Below are positions 21,576-34,600 of a DNA stretch of 64,000 bases, piece after piece. Made by a program: the position numbers and the translations under genes. Within the stretch, counting starts at the first letter, position 1. Every line of letters starts with the position of its first letter. The notes beneath the pieces were generated by a model, which was not told the DNA's origin, ran no database searches, and was given only the letters and a program-made list of their open reading frames with translations. The stretch spans positions 19,813,501 to 19,877,500 of the forward strand of contig CM027382.1 of the NCBI GenBank assembly GCA_015680905.1, given 5' to 3'. The stretch is from Coptis chinensis (lineage: Eukaryota > Streptophyta > Magnoliopsida > Ranunculales > Ranunculaceae).

Positions 21576-24551
21576 TCATTCTTGTTTCTTCTCTTTTCTA
21601 GGCCACTTTTGGTATAAAATTATCTGGCTCAGGATGGTGCCATTTGTCACAATTCCCAGTACAGAACCCAAAATCACTGTATAAAGATTAAGGCATGCAA
21701 ATTTTGCAAAGTCGAATACAACGACTGAACATAGATCTCATAGACCAGATACCAAGACAATTTCTCAACATATGTAGTCCAGCTGTAAGGCCCAGAGAAG
21801 TTTCTCCGACATATACAATTGGATACATAGAGATAATGGCATACAATCACCAAAAGAAAGCATGGATATCTATTAATTACACTGATACATGTGACTTGAA
21901 CTAAAATAGATTGTGAGGGCTTTCCCTATAAAACACTGTTCCCCTAAGCCGCTCGTGTAAACTGCCGGTTTTAAAAGATTCAAATGGTATTTCGTATCTT
22001 ACTTTGAACTTCTGACATATTTAAATATTTAAGTTATAACACTACACTACGTATGGTTTTTAACAGATTCAGAACATAAATAAAGACAATGAAGGAATGT
22101 ATATCAGTCAAATTCAAGGATACCACTCATTGGAACTTGTTCCTGAACGCTGGTAAAGACTCTTACTGCAAAGCAAAAACTTTAAAAATTAATTACATTA
22201 CCAGTGCACCATAGGAAGTCCAACTTTGGCCAAAATAATGCGAACAACAATGTAGACTCACCCATTGAACCAGCAAAGTTCATAAAAGATGTCAAGAAGC
22301 TAAGTTCCCCTGTACTTTTATTCTGATCAATGCAAAATGGTTATAACAAAAATTATTAGAAAGGTTACTGCAAAATAATTTGAAGAAAAAATTACGACGG
22401 GAATATATACGTTCTTGAGAATAATAAACCTGAAAGGTCTAGTGTTAGATCTAGTATTATAACTATAGGTTTTTGACTTTTTCAAACCCAAGCTACAAGG
22501 TTTTCTAAAGGAGCATATGAGACATCAAACACCCCTGGGGTGAAATTGGGACTCTAGTTCTTTCTCAAAGGAAAAGTCAAGGCTGAAGATCCAGAAAGAC
22601 TAGAAGGAAATATGGTTGCCAAGCAAGGTTTCAGGTTATTTCCCATAATTTAGAAACGGAGGTCCATCACGAAGAATTTAACAATCTCTAAAAGAAATCA
22701 TAAAGAACATATAACGTTAGAGCATTGTGAGTAGAAATGGGTATACCAGCAAAAAATGATTGAGTACCAAAAGAAACAAATTGGTTTGGTGATCATTTTT
22801 CTTACATCTCTCCTCCCCCACCCCACCCTACTGCTCTACCCACTCTTACAGCAGTTCCGTATCACTATAGACTATAAACTAAAACTATATGAGAATTCAA
22901 AGTCTTAGACAGCTGCTTCCTGCTTACAACCGAAGAGGCGAAAGAAGCAATCCATTCTCTAATGAATTCTGCAGTTCATTCTCTCCGATGGGCAGGTGCA
23001 GCTAGGAAAAAAAAAATTAACAATCAAAACAGCAAGCAATGGTTTCACAATTTACCTTATAATTTTCCCATATTTGTGGGACCCTTGCAAAGAAGAAAAT
23101 TGCATGCTGAGAAGCCTGTAAAGATATTCTCGGTTAGAACATAGAAACTTAGAGTCAACAAACACTGCCTGGATATTAGGTTATTTGCACCGACGCATGC
23201 TTATGTATTTAGGAATAAATTCATAAAGAGAATGAGACAAACGAACGTAGTACTGAATGACAGAAAAGGCAGAAACTCACATAGAGGGCCTCAAAGAGAA
23301 CAGGGTCGATCTGCCCTGCTAAAATGGTGGGTGATAGAGCACAGTATCTGAACAAGCAGTGATATAAGGAAAACCAAATTACATTCTCTAACAGATCAAA
23401 TTCATTTTACAATGAAGATCTCAGCATACTTGAACAAAATACGACTCATAACAGGAAGGTAGGGTAGGATACATTAACGCTCTAACCCATGTTTTGGTTC
23501 CCAATGGTTGTGAGAAATAGTAAATTATACCAACTAAGATTATAGCTGCAACAGGCAAAAACAGAACTGGTCAGATCCTTGAAATGTGAAGTCAAAACAA
23601 AGTATTACCAAAGTAATTTAAATAAACATCAAAGTATCTTCACTGCCTCATGGAGGACAACGTAAAAATGTCCAGTAGGAGTAAGTACATCAATCTATAG
23701 AGTTTATCAATGAAAGTTGCTAGGAGTATGTATCACTAAAGGCATCCATCAATCACAAGACTTTCATACTCAAATGCATAAGCTAGACCAAACATGTAAG
23801 ATAATGTGTTGGATCCTCTTGCAACCAAGTCACCCTGAGACAAAATATTGCCCATTAGCTAATTGACACGAATATGCCCGTAACGTCCACAGAAACAAAT
23901 AATTGACTTCATATACCTTTTGTCCTTTCCGTCAACTCGAGAAATGAATCAGTAACAGAGAGAATCCACTAGAGCCCAACTTTCATAACCCTAAGGGACA
24001 AACCTCCAGACGGCTGACTACAGGTGTGGCACAAGCTATTATGGTTTATGAACCCCATAATGTTTCTTAGAGTCTTACATTCTCCTATGTCGAAAGTCGA
24101 AACCAAAAGTAGATGCGCTGTTGAATAAGTAAATTACCTTGGATTAATAGGAAAAGCAACTCCCCAAAAGCTGAAAAAGGGAGCCCTTTGTGAAGGCAAT
24201 AAGACAGAGCAATTGTGAAACCAACAACTTCAAGCTCAAAGGCTGCAACACTTAGTCCCCTCACACTACGATGCTGCAATATTTTCAAGATCTGCAAAAA
24301 AGATAAAGAAATGTCATAATAAAACTAAAACTCCAAATTTATCAACCAATAAAAATTATATCGTATCGTAAAAGAAAAAGAAAAAAGTGTTTAATTACCT
24401 GGGGGAGTTTGACGATGGTGGAAGCAGCAACGATGGAGTAACCGAGGAGTTTAGATATGAGTGGGAGTAGGCACTCCTTTTCTGGTATTTTCCCATCGGT
24501 TAGCGATCCCACCACGCAGCTCAAATCTATTCCAAATATCTCCGTCCTCAT
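21576..24551 (-). CDS. MPDU1: MPDU1 homologue (mannose-P-dolichol utilization defect 1), PQ-loop membrane protein
   Basis: Eight coding exons on the minus strand: 24399-24551, 24138-24291, 23473-23545, 23281-23347, 23056-23115, 22262-22322, 22124-22165, 21576-21676. All introns are GT..AG and phases agree, giving 711 bp, 236 aa and a TGA stop. The protein is a small multi-pass ER membrane protein needed for use of dolichol-phosphate-mannose/glucose in glycan and GPI synthesis (known from animals; plant role inferred). The two PQ-loops are visible: KLPQ at residues 48-51 and ARVPQIW at 159-165, followed by [30 protein letters not shown] and [16 protein letters not shown] are also family signatures. 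Length equals that of plant homologues. The lysine-rich C-terminal end ([10 protein letters not shown]) could act as an ER-retention tail, which is inference. No lesion was found; it looks functional. Confidence 0.95.
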
Positions 24552-25630
24552 TCTTCTTCTTCTGAGTTTTTTAGATTCGTTAGCGTTAAAGACTTTCTTT
24601 TAAAAGGTCTCACTTCGAAATCATCGAAATTGTGGCGCGGAATTAAGTCATGGTTCTGACATATCGTGACATATGTCGATATTTAGGTCATTTTACCCAG
24701 GCTGGGCCGCTGAGTGCTGATGAGGTGGTATTGTAGTAATTAATTAAGGTACTCGCTATGGGCACCTTCCAAGTTTGTCAATGCCCTAAAAAAACATGTT
24801 TTGTGTTTTGTGTTTTGTGTTCGGGCAATCTTGTCCATTGGGTACAACCAAGTTAAACACTATGGACGATAGATATTTGCCATTTCCATTTTTCAATTAT
24901 TTCGGCCATTTATAACTAGTGAGAATTTTGCAATCATAATTTCTTTACTTGCTTTCTTCAAATTACGTGGTTCAATTTTCTTTCAGCCAATTTCCATGGC
25001 TTTGTTCTTAACAACAATTTCACTTTCATGGCTTCGTTCTGAAATATTATATAAATTTATAGGTTCTAAGCGATTTAAATGGTGGTTGAGAGGGAGAGGG
25101 AGAGAAATCAGTCGGTTGGAGAAGAAGGTGGCTCAAGGAGACGAAACGTTCGGGCTATTGTTGGTGGGAGGTGTATTGGACTCTATGTTGTGCCTGTGCC
25201 CAACATAAATGTGTGGGGTCTGCCCAACACAATCTGGGTCTGTCAATAATAGGACCCATTAATTAACTATCGCCAAGTCCTAATTGAAGAAATTGTTACC
25301 GATCAGACAAATGAGCTTCGAGACGATTTAAAGAACACTACGTTGAAACTCAAATTGTATTGGAACATTGATATATTGTACATTTTATTTTTTCTTTATT
25401 GGAACAAATGATTTTCAATTTCAACACTAGACACATCAAAGAAGAGGTCAACCAAAAGCAACACATGTGAAATCATTTTTGAAAGACATGTTTACTTTGA
25501 AGTAAGAATTACTCGGACATCCAGGAAGAGGTGTGTGCAACTTCTAACAGATCACTTATGTACACAAGAGTATTATCGGGAAAAAAATGTACACAAGTCA
25601 CAAACAGCCATCATGTGTTATCACCATAGT
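24552..25630. other. Intergenic region, MPDU1 promoter side and PTEN2 3' side
   Basis: About 1.1 kb between two minus-strand genes. It must hold the MPDU1 5' leader (GAAGAAGAAG just before the ATG) and the PTEN2 3' UTR. A short run of GTTTT/TGTGTTTTG repeats is present near 24795-24820. A 70-codon plus-strand frame at 24996-25208 has no recognised similarity and I do not call it a gene. Confidence 0.5.
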
Positions 25631-28600
25631 TCACTCACTTTCATAGTCATCTTCATCCCCAAATGTAAAAACTGAAGCATCAGCGGCAATTGCCTTGAAT
25701 TCACTAACCCTTTCTGGTTCTGACTTGGGGACCTCGAGGCCTGAGGCACCAGTAACACCCTCGGTCTTTGATTCACTGGCAGCAGAGGTCTTTGTAGTAG
25801 TTCCCTCACCTCCCAGCGAAACTTGTTCAGTTCCTCGTGTTACAGCTGCTATTTCCCCAGGTGTGGTCCCAGTTCTATGATCGCCTACAGCAGCAGAAAC
25901 TTGTCCAGAGGAGGGGGCTACTTCAGCTTGTCTACGTTTTGAAGATACACTTTCTTCGGCCTCACCGTCGGAGAATACATCATCTTTATCACTGCTTCCA
26001 GAACCTTTACTTGGGTTGGTAGCTGGAGCCCCATCGCCGGTGGCAACACCAGTGCTAGTACTCTCATCCGGTTTCTTGCTGGTAGCTTCAGCTGTGGCCT
26101 TTGCTGGAACAGTTCCATCATAGTCCACAAGTACAACCTCAACCAGAAATCCTGGGGAGGGAAGTTTCCTCTGCAGAGGACAATCCATGTCCAACAGATC
26201 GATGTTATAAGACAAGCACCGACAAAAAGAGAGTAAAATGAAGAAACAACATCCATTAACACTTGGAACTACTTCTCACAAAGAAAATCTTGTTTTGCAA
26301 ATAACCATATTTTCTTAAACAATCGAATGCGAGATAGCTCCTATAATTTACCTTGTCGAAACTGTCAAGATCAGATGTGTTCAAGATTTTTCTATTTTCC
26401 GTCATTGTCGTATTCAACCAACTGAAAAAATATAGAATCCAATTTAGCAGCTATTCACTAACAAAAGTCAAGATAACACTACATTTTAGAAAATAACTAA
26501 AATGCATAAAATACAGCTTACCAAATTCTACTCTAGACATGGATGTTATAGTAAGAAATGTAATTCTCCGTATGATAATTACAAAGTAACTACTAGTTTA
26601 CAGGCATACAACTAGTTACAAGAACTAATCAACCAAATTATAATGTACATACCAGTAGAAATCTCCTTGGCGGTCATGAAAATGGACTTTGAAGTCGCCT
26701 GCCAGCTCTGTCAGACCAGGTTCACCAGGTAGAGCAAAGACCATGATCCCTTTCTTAGGTGCACTAAACCAAAATTCTTCAGGCTGCAAAAAGATGCAAG
26801 AACATATTCATCATGCAGTAGGAGACTTTGGTTCAAGATATTCTGTCTCATATCAAGCAAACTTTTTCCAGTAACAAACGGTTAGCAACTTTAATTTGCA
26901 CAGGATAGTTTAGTTCCTCTCACTCCAACAAACTCAGACAGCCTACAGGATTTGGTTGAAAGGGGACAAGTAAATGACCACCTCTTCCAGAAGGGGCATG
27001 GAATAAAACTGATCCACCATCCTCAAAGCCCAAATTACAAACATAGAGATGTTTACATCACAGGTATAAGAACAAGATCGTCTCTAATCCCACGTTAGAC
27101 TATTGCCAGAATTCATGGCCACTGGTCAAAGGAGCATTTGTCCAGTATAGGGACTCATCAGAGCAAGTTTAATTACTCCCAAAAGTTAAACAATTCTATA
27201 ACAAAACATAACATCCTGTTGGCAAAAATCAAGTAGAGTAAATATTCAATAGCTTAGAAGTGAACGCATAATTAATTTATTACCTCAGGAGTTCCTTCTA
27301 ATGCTGCATTTTTCCTCGTCAGCCAAAATAGTTTGACGAAGCTTTGATATTTATTACGTATTCTGTTCACTGTGTTAGTTCATTTAGATGTCAATGGGCC
27401 CACTTATTTACTGATATGCAACCTCTTTATATGGCCTTCTACTAACTATTGTATAATAGTCGTCTCAAATCATGTCAATGCCTTCCCCAAAGTAAGCGCT
27501 TGAGTTTTCTATCTTTATTATCATGTTGGAATTTCTTGAGGGGGGAAAAGATCTTTATGTAATTTAATTTCTATCTTTGCAGTGGTCCTTTATACTAAAA
27601 GAAATAAGTTTAAAAATCCCTACACTTGTACAGATCTGAGAACATAATATGCACAAATGTAAGATAAAATACAAGAGAAGTAGCTAGGATGAAAAACTTG
27701 AAGTAAACCAAGAGAGAAAGAGAGACAAAAGAAAACCTAAAACTAATAGCTTTAAATGTTTTTAGAAACTACTCTTATTTTTCCTCTTCAGTTTTCCTAG
27801 ATTTACACTGTCGTACCATTCAAATTCTTCTGAATTAGAACTTTCCACTAGTTCGAATTGGCACATATGATATTGATGGTGATGCATGGGCATGGAAGCT
27901 TCTAATTATATTATTAGTAGTTTTATTAAGTTAGAAGAGTTTCCTATTTGTTTTAGATCAAGGTTATTTAGTAAGGTTTCTATTTTGGTTTCTAAATAGA
28001 ATTAGGAACAAGGTTTATTACATAAAGGCATCTAAGCCTTCATTGTTAGATGGTTGTTTATGAATATTATTTCTTTCTTCATGTTTGAAGGTTTAAACCT
28101 CTGTTGCATGGGTACACCCTAATTTCCTCTGTATCGCGTACCCGTGTCGTGCAGACACAAATACAGATACGGACACGGACACGGACACCCGGCCACAAGC
28201 AAAACAGTACCTAATTCTCAGATCTCGCCGTGCCCAAATTGTCATACCCGTGTCCAAACCAGACACTCCGTCCCGTACCCATGCAACACAGGTTTAAACC
28301 CTAAATTTAGGTGTTTTGTCCATTAATCATAATTGATGCTTCTGCCAACAAGATACATCAAATTGGTATCAAGAGCCAATCGATCTTTGGGAATTTATTT
28401 TCAAAAAACACTGTTCACGAGTACTATTTGTCGAGACATTGTTCATCGAAACACTGTTCACTGTGAAAAAAAGGATTCTTCAATTGTCTTGGTTAATTTT
28501 CATGGAGTATCGTAGGAGAAGTAGAAGAAACTCACCGCCGCCGCCCAATCATCAAAGTTTCCATAGATCGAAGTATTATACCGATCACAATTATGAGAAA

Positions 28601-31600
28601 GCTTTTGATTTGGATCACAACCGCCGCGAGAGTTTTACTCATTCGAGAAGGTATGAACCTCCTTCCCCTCCTCCATCACCGGTTGTTAGTTTGAGACGAA
28701 AATTCAAGTCAGAGAAGGGATGCGAATTTTCCTCCCACGAATCAATGTATAATGCCGATTCCAACCATGCAACGAGGGATGGTGTTTCCCCTCTTAAAAA
28801 TTGTCACTACCATCACTATAAAAATTCACCTTTGTTGGTCAAGCGAACTCCCCAACCTTCTCTTCCTGATCAACTTGGTAGTTCATCTCAAAACAGAAAA
28901 AGTCGGAATCGTGAACCTACATGGGAAATTTCTCCGCCAGATAATTATGAATATGAGCGAAGGTGACAACACCTTTTGTTTCGCCAAACCATAATCAGTG
29001 ACTATCGTCAACAACAGTATCAGCGGGTTCATGCCAATGATCAAGACCTATTGCAAGAGATCCATGCTGGAGTTCAAAGCAATAAACTGATCTCAACTAC
29101 CCTCCAAGAAGTTCCTGCTAACACAAAGCAGCAAGGTTCACCTTTTCCACCCACCCATAAGAACAAAGTTTTGGCTGAAGTGATACACTCGACGACTACT
29201 TCAGAATTTCACACTAACGAAAACGAACCTGAATTTCCTTTGATCAGATTGGGTGCAAACTGTAAGGATAGTGCTTTACAAAGTGGAACATCTACTGACT
29301 ACTTAAATTTTCCATTGAATGTTCAAGTTCCTGCAGCAACTCGTAATGTGCTTGAGGAACCCAAAAAGAAATGCAATTCTTCCATGATTAAGGTACCAAT
29401 TTCTGACCTCTCTTCAATTTTCGATAATTGGACTTTCGAGAAGACAAGTCTCAATCAGACTTGGATTACGTGTTGTGTTTGGCATATCAAATGTCATGTA
29501 TTAGACATATGTTATGGAAGTTATTCCAAGCAGTAACCGCTTTAAAAGAAGAGGGAGACTAAAGGGAGAATCTGGTTTGATGGGATTATGTGAGCCTAAG
29601 CATAAGGTTGATAAGAATATAGTTGCTGAACGACTACATCAAACACAGGAAAACCTTGAAGCCAATTTTTTTCAGATAGACAATGTGCAATCATCCATTA
29701 CCGATGCAACTAATACTTTCAAGATTACCATGGCTACTACTGATATTGCTAAGTCAGAAGATGACCACCTCATTATCACCTCTCAAGATGATTTTGAGCT
29801 TCTCTCTCGTGCCCATCTTTCTACTTTTGGATTGTCAAGTCAAGCAAAATTTACTAGTGACTCAAATTTCAGTTCTGCTAATGATGCCAATGCATTCATG
29901 CAATCTGAAACTATTTCAGATGATATGCAACAAGCGAAAAGTCAGAATATGTAGATACTTTCCTCTCCAATTTCATAGAGGATGTTTCTCTCGGACAGAA
30001 TAGTGAAACACAGGACGTATTTGCCGTGTTTAAATCCCATGGTTCTTATCATTGGATTCTTCCAGATAATGCTGCAACATTATGGCGGTTGTTTCTTTTT
30101 ATAACCGGATACAAAGGCAAAATTTGAGGCTGAATTCCTTTGAACCGCGGGAGGGTGATGGTAAAGTACAAGAGTTTTGTTGAATTTGGCGGGTCTACAT
30201 GCAAAATTCGAGGACGAGTTTCTTTCAAGCCGGGGAGTATGATGCATGGGCATGGAAGCTTCTAATTATATTATTGGTAGTTTTATTAAGTTAGAAGAGT
30301 TTCCTATTTGTTTTAGATCTAGGTTATTTAGTAAGGTTTCTATTTTGGTTTCTAATTCGAATTAGGAACAAGGTTTATTATATAAAGCCATCTAGGCCTT
30401 CATTGTTAGATGGTTGTTTATGAATATTATTTCTTTCTTCATGTTTGAAGGTTTAAACCCTAGATTTAGGTGTTTTGTCCATTAATCATAATTGATGTTC
30501 ATCCATTATTGAAGCTTCCGCCAACAAGATACATCAGATGGAACCAAAAATATGATAAAAAGTTTGAAGTTAAAACAAATTACAGTGTGAATAAATAGTT
30601 GAAAATGGGATATTCAATTTGAAGAAGACAATATACCATTAGGTCCTTAGTTCTTGGGTGCTTTTTTGTAGAGAATAGAACTCCTGCATATCAAGGAAAT
30701 GTTAAATCATATTGAAAAAGTAACAGCCCACCAAGCCAGCTACTAGCTAAAGTGAAAACAGTCTCTAAAGATGAAGTAGTTAAGATGCCATGACCGGGAG
30801 CTAAATAGTTTCATAAAGTATAAAAAGCAATGGGATCACGATCATTGTATTGTGCATTTGTCCCCTAGTCACATATGAAGAACGAACAAGACCACACAGA
30901 AATGGATAGTTTTAACATTCAAGTTGCAGTCAGTAAGGCAACTAATTTTGGAATGGGATATTCTTATTCATTCTATGAGACTGACGTTTGCAGTGACAAG
31001 ATCCTGACGAGAAAGCTCCCTCAATTCAATCTCATATAGAGCCAAAGTATGACGTTATCTGGTTCTATATGACAAGCGCCTATCTCATGTTCATTATGGA
31101 ATTATGGTTTCATATGTAGATAGAAAATTGTCTACACGCCAGCCACATGGTGCTCATCACTTCAAATCTGACAAGAATCAAGCCTTCAGGCATCAAGAAT
31201 ACAAAAGGCAAGGCCAATCTTAATGGCACACCTGACATATGACCCCTAGTTGAATGAGCAGTTAGATGGATTGTTTAAGTAGAATGACACTAAATTCAAA
31301 TTTGCAACTCGGTAAAGGCCATGTGGACATGAATACGTGATCAAACAAGCTTCTCCATACTGACTTGGATAGCTACTTTCAAACAAGTTTCTTTTATCGG
31401 CCAGGCAAAATAAATTTTAATGCAACAGAATGACAGATGACAATATACTTCTCCAATTCCATGGCATTCACAAACCAAACCAACTCTCCAACCGATACAG
31501 TAAGTTCATTATCACGGCTGTGTTTACGCATCATGTGTGCTACATAAGTTGCAAACAGACAAAGATTTGTATGAAGGTGGAAACGGATATCTATTACTAA

Positions 31601-34600
31601 AGACATAACAGAATGCCTGAAAAATTCATATCTTTCCAAATAAAGGGTTCATAAACAACTGTGGACACCAGATTGAACTACATAAACATGCTCTTCTAAG
31701 TTGAGATAATAAAAAAAATGAGGCATTACTTATAATAACAGTAACAAAGAGAGAAATTTTCAAGGATCAAGGCAATGAAAGTGAGATCTTAGAAAGATAA
31801 ACTATAAAAGGTGTAAGCGAGTACTAAGCAAAAGCTATCACGTAAGAAATGACAGGAAGAAAGATCTCAATTGAATACCATTATGATCAGAGATAGTAAT
31901 AGAGGGCCTAATCCAATAAGGACATCTGTGCAGACGAAATCCTCTAAGCATGCACCTATTCAGAAGGCAATGTTAAGTTATAAGCTATTCTAATAGCAAA
32001 GTATTATGCAGGGACAAAGATAAAACAATTAGTACCGGCGTCCAGGCTGATTTTCTCCATTGAAGTATGTTAAGATGCGCTCAAAGTATTTGACATATCT
32101 CTATAAGAAGATAAAAATAGCATTTGTCAAACAGTTGTGAAAGATATGCATCTCTTCAAAAATTATGAATAACTAATACACATAAATTAAACAAAAAAGA
32201 AAAAGGACTGACAATCTGACTTGGAAGAACCAGCCCCTTCCCATCCACACATCTTTTCTGGTTGTAGTAGTCAATGGACTCCTCGGCTGTTGGGAAGAAC
32301 TGTAATGAGGGTAGTAACAATAGCATCATTCTCTTGAAAATGCATACTGCATATCAAACAGAACCTAGATGAAAACTACAAAGGTGAAGACATCGTTATG
32401 AGTGCACCTTGAGGTATAAAAGAAGGCTGGAAATCATCAATCCTGTCCTAGCCATGCCAGCTTTACAGTGAACAACAACCACATTCTCGATATCCTCCTT
32501 CAACCATGAGTATGCACTTTGACAAAATGATTTTATAAGTTGGATTGGCGGGCAGTTATGGTCGTCAAATGGGAAACAAGCCACCTGGCACGAGTAGGGG
32601 AAAAAATATTAGAAGCACAAAACTTACAGAGCAACTCTTTTACAAAAATTGATAAGTCAATAGCTGGCTCAGGAATACCAAATCATCAAACTAAGAGGCC
32701 AGTGTCATTGCTTGGATAACAAAAAATGTACTATTATTATATCTCAGGGAAAAACCTATTGCACACCATTTTGGACTTCAATTGACACTAATAAAAAACT
32801 TGTTTTCACATTATTGTCAGAAAGGTCTATTGTATTTTAAGCAAAGGATGGTCACCAGTTTAGTGCTCACTTGACATCTGTCAAACATCCAGAGCTTCAG
32901 TGATTTCAATGCATAAATTATATCAGATGATGGGATAAAGGGTAAACATGTATGACCACTTCTAAGCCCACAGAATTTAATACTTTCTTGGACAACATCA
33001 CTAGATCAACTCCCAAATTGTTTATTGAAGAATAAAAAACTCCAAAACTATAATAGTATAAGATATAGTCAGGACAGTAGGAGTTTATCCCATATATATC
33101 GCCAGCTACATGAATCTCATGACCCTCCAAGAATACAGAGTGAACTATCCCGTAATACATCTATAAAAAAGAGAAAAAAAAAAAAATGGAAGTAACTCCC
33201 ACACTTGTACCTTTAAGTACAAGGAGAAGTGGATGGGATTCAGAGATACGGACATACGGTTAAGGGGTAAAGAGGTAAAAGCATAAAGCTCAAAATCTAG
33301 GCAGATACCAATATTATGGTTTTGGTATAGCTATTAAGGTACCTTATCTGTTAAATATGTTTATACTTGCCCCTTATTTATGACCTTGATAATTTTCAAA
33401 AGAAGAGGTGCTATCCCCATGCATGCATCAATCTTTTAAAAGGTTCAACTCAGCATAACAAGCAACTGCAGCTAAAGGCATGACTACAAGATCTCAAGTA
33501 AAATAATCTGCATAAAACACAAATAGCATACCTTTCCTTCAAAAAGTGATGCATCATATAGTCTCTCTGAACAAAGATTGTAAACTTTATACTTTCCCTA
33601 CAGAAGGATGAAAAGACACCATAAGCAAGCTAATGGGTAATTGATTTGAAGATGAAATATAAGTACAGCCATTAATTTGTTTTATTTTTCAATTAATTAG
33701 ACTACACCCAACCAAATTCCAAATGCCAAACCTCCTACCATGGGCATGTATCTGATACAAATTTGGATATTCAAATTTCAAACAAGCGTCCATATTTTTG
33801 TTTTCAGAAGCCAATACTAAACAATTCTTTAAAGCTAGTGACATTCTACTTCTTAAACCAATCGATCCACAAATAACTATGTAATCATATCCCATCCATA
33901 AACCACCAACATTGAAACAATAATAACAAAAACACTGTACAAAAAGATGTTAAGCGGATATTTCAGAAAAATAGTACAGGAAAAGTGAGACGGTGATTTA
34001 GATGAGAGTGATAAAAACCTCTTCTCCATACTTCGATTAAGCGTTTGCAACACTATATCCAACATTTTTTGTATCACTTTATCTAGCATCCGACTGCTCG
34101 GAGAAAGAACACTTTAGACCCCAAAATGCTTTCCAACTCCTAAATAATTTCAACTTCACCCACACCAAACATCACTCTCTTAACTTGTTATTGATATGAC
34201 ATACAATCATAAGAAGCATCATTACAAACATTACCTTGTGATGCGTTTCAAAAAATTTGATCACTTCTTCCATGTGGTTTCGATAGAGCCCCTGCATAAG
34301 TTGTCCAAATATCAACGTAATGTTGTTGAGCTAAGATCATTCAATTCAAACTAATAACTTGAAGTGCAAAATAGTCAAATGTTTCTTTACCTCAAAATAT
34401 CCAAGCAATCCAGAACTCATATCACCAGCAGGGAACCCCATGGCAATAATATTCTCAGTGATATATGTCATATCCAAATCAAATCCTCCTTCCTGCAAAG
34501 CGATTTAAAATCGTGGTTATATAATGAGGAAGAGGTATTTGACCAGCAGAATGAGGCTAATTAAAAAGTTGTGTGTCTTTCAAAGAAACTCATTCAGAGT

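Larger units (their letters stand above)
27880..30536 (+). mobile_element. Non-autonomous LTR retrotransposon fossil in PTEN2 intron 9
   Basis: LTRs TGATGCATGG..GATACATCA at 27880-28360 and 30240-30536, TSD GATGG, a methionine-tRNA-type primer site (TTGGTATCAAGAGCC) at 28363-28377 and a purine-rich CCGGGGAGTA before the right LTR. The orientation is antisense to PTEN2. The interior (about 28500-30120) has frames rich in Arg, Ser, Pro and His that match no gag or pol domain I know, so I class it as LARD-like and non-autonomous. It looks broken, with several breaks. LTR divergence, leaving out the MITE, is about 7 of 288 positions, so it is fairly recent, comparable to the Tat-like element. Confidence 0.9.

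Noticed and set aside
22962-23144. Possible extra MPDU1 exon near 22900-23010, with an acceptor-like CCTAG on the minus strand
   Set aside because: The translation does not match the family, and the exons on either side join in phase without it.
24996-25208. 70-codon plus-strand frame between MPDU1 and PTEN2
   Set aside because: No recognised similarity, and composition is not gene-like; cannot be supported.
25695-26262. Plus- and minus-strand frames over PTEN2 exon 12
   Set aside because: They are shadows of the true frame, which continues from exon 11 in phase and gives the family's C-terminus.
28502-28966. Host SR-type splicing-factor gene suggested by the Arg/Ser-rich frame
   Set aside because: No RNA-recognition motif is present, and the frame lies wholly inside an LTR element with TSD; composition alone is not enough.
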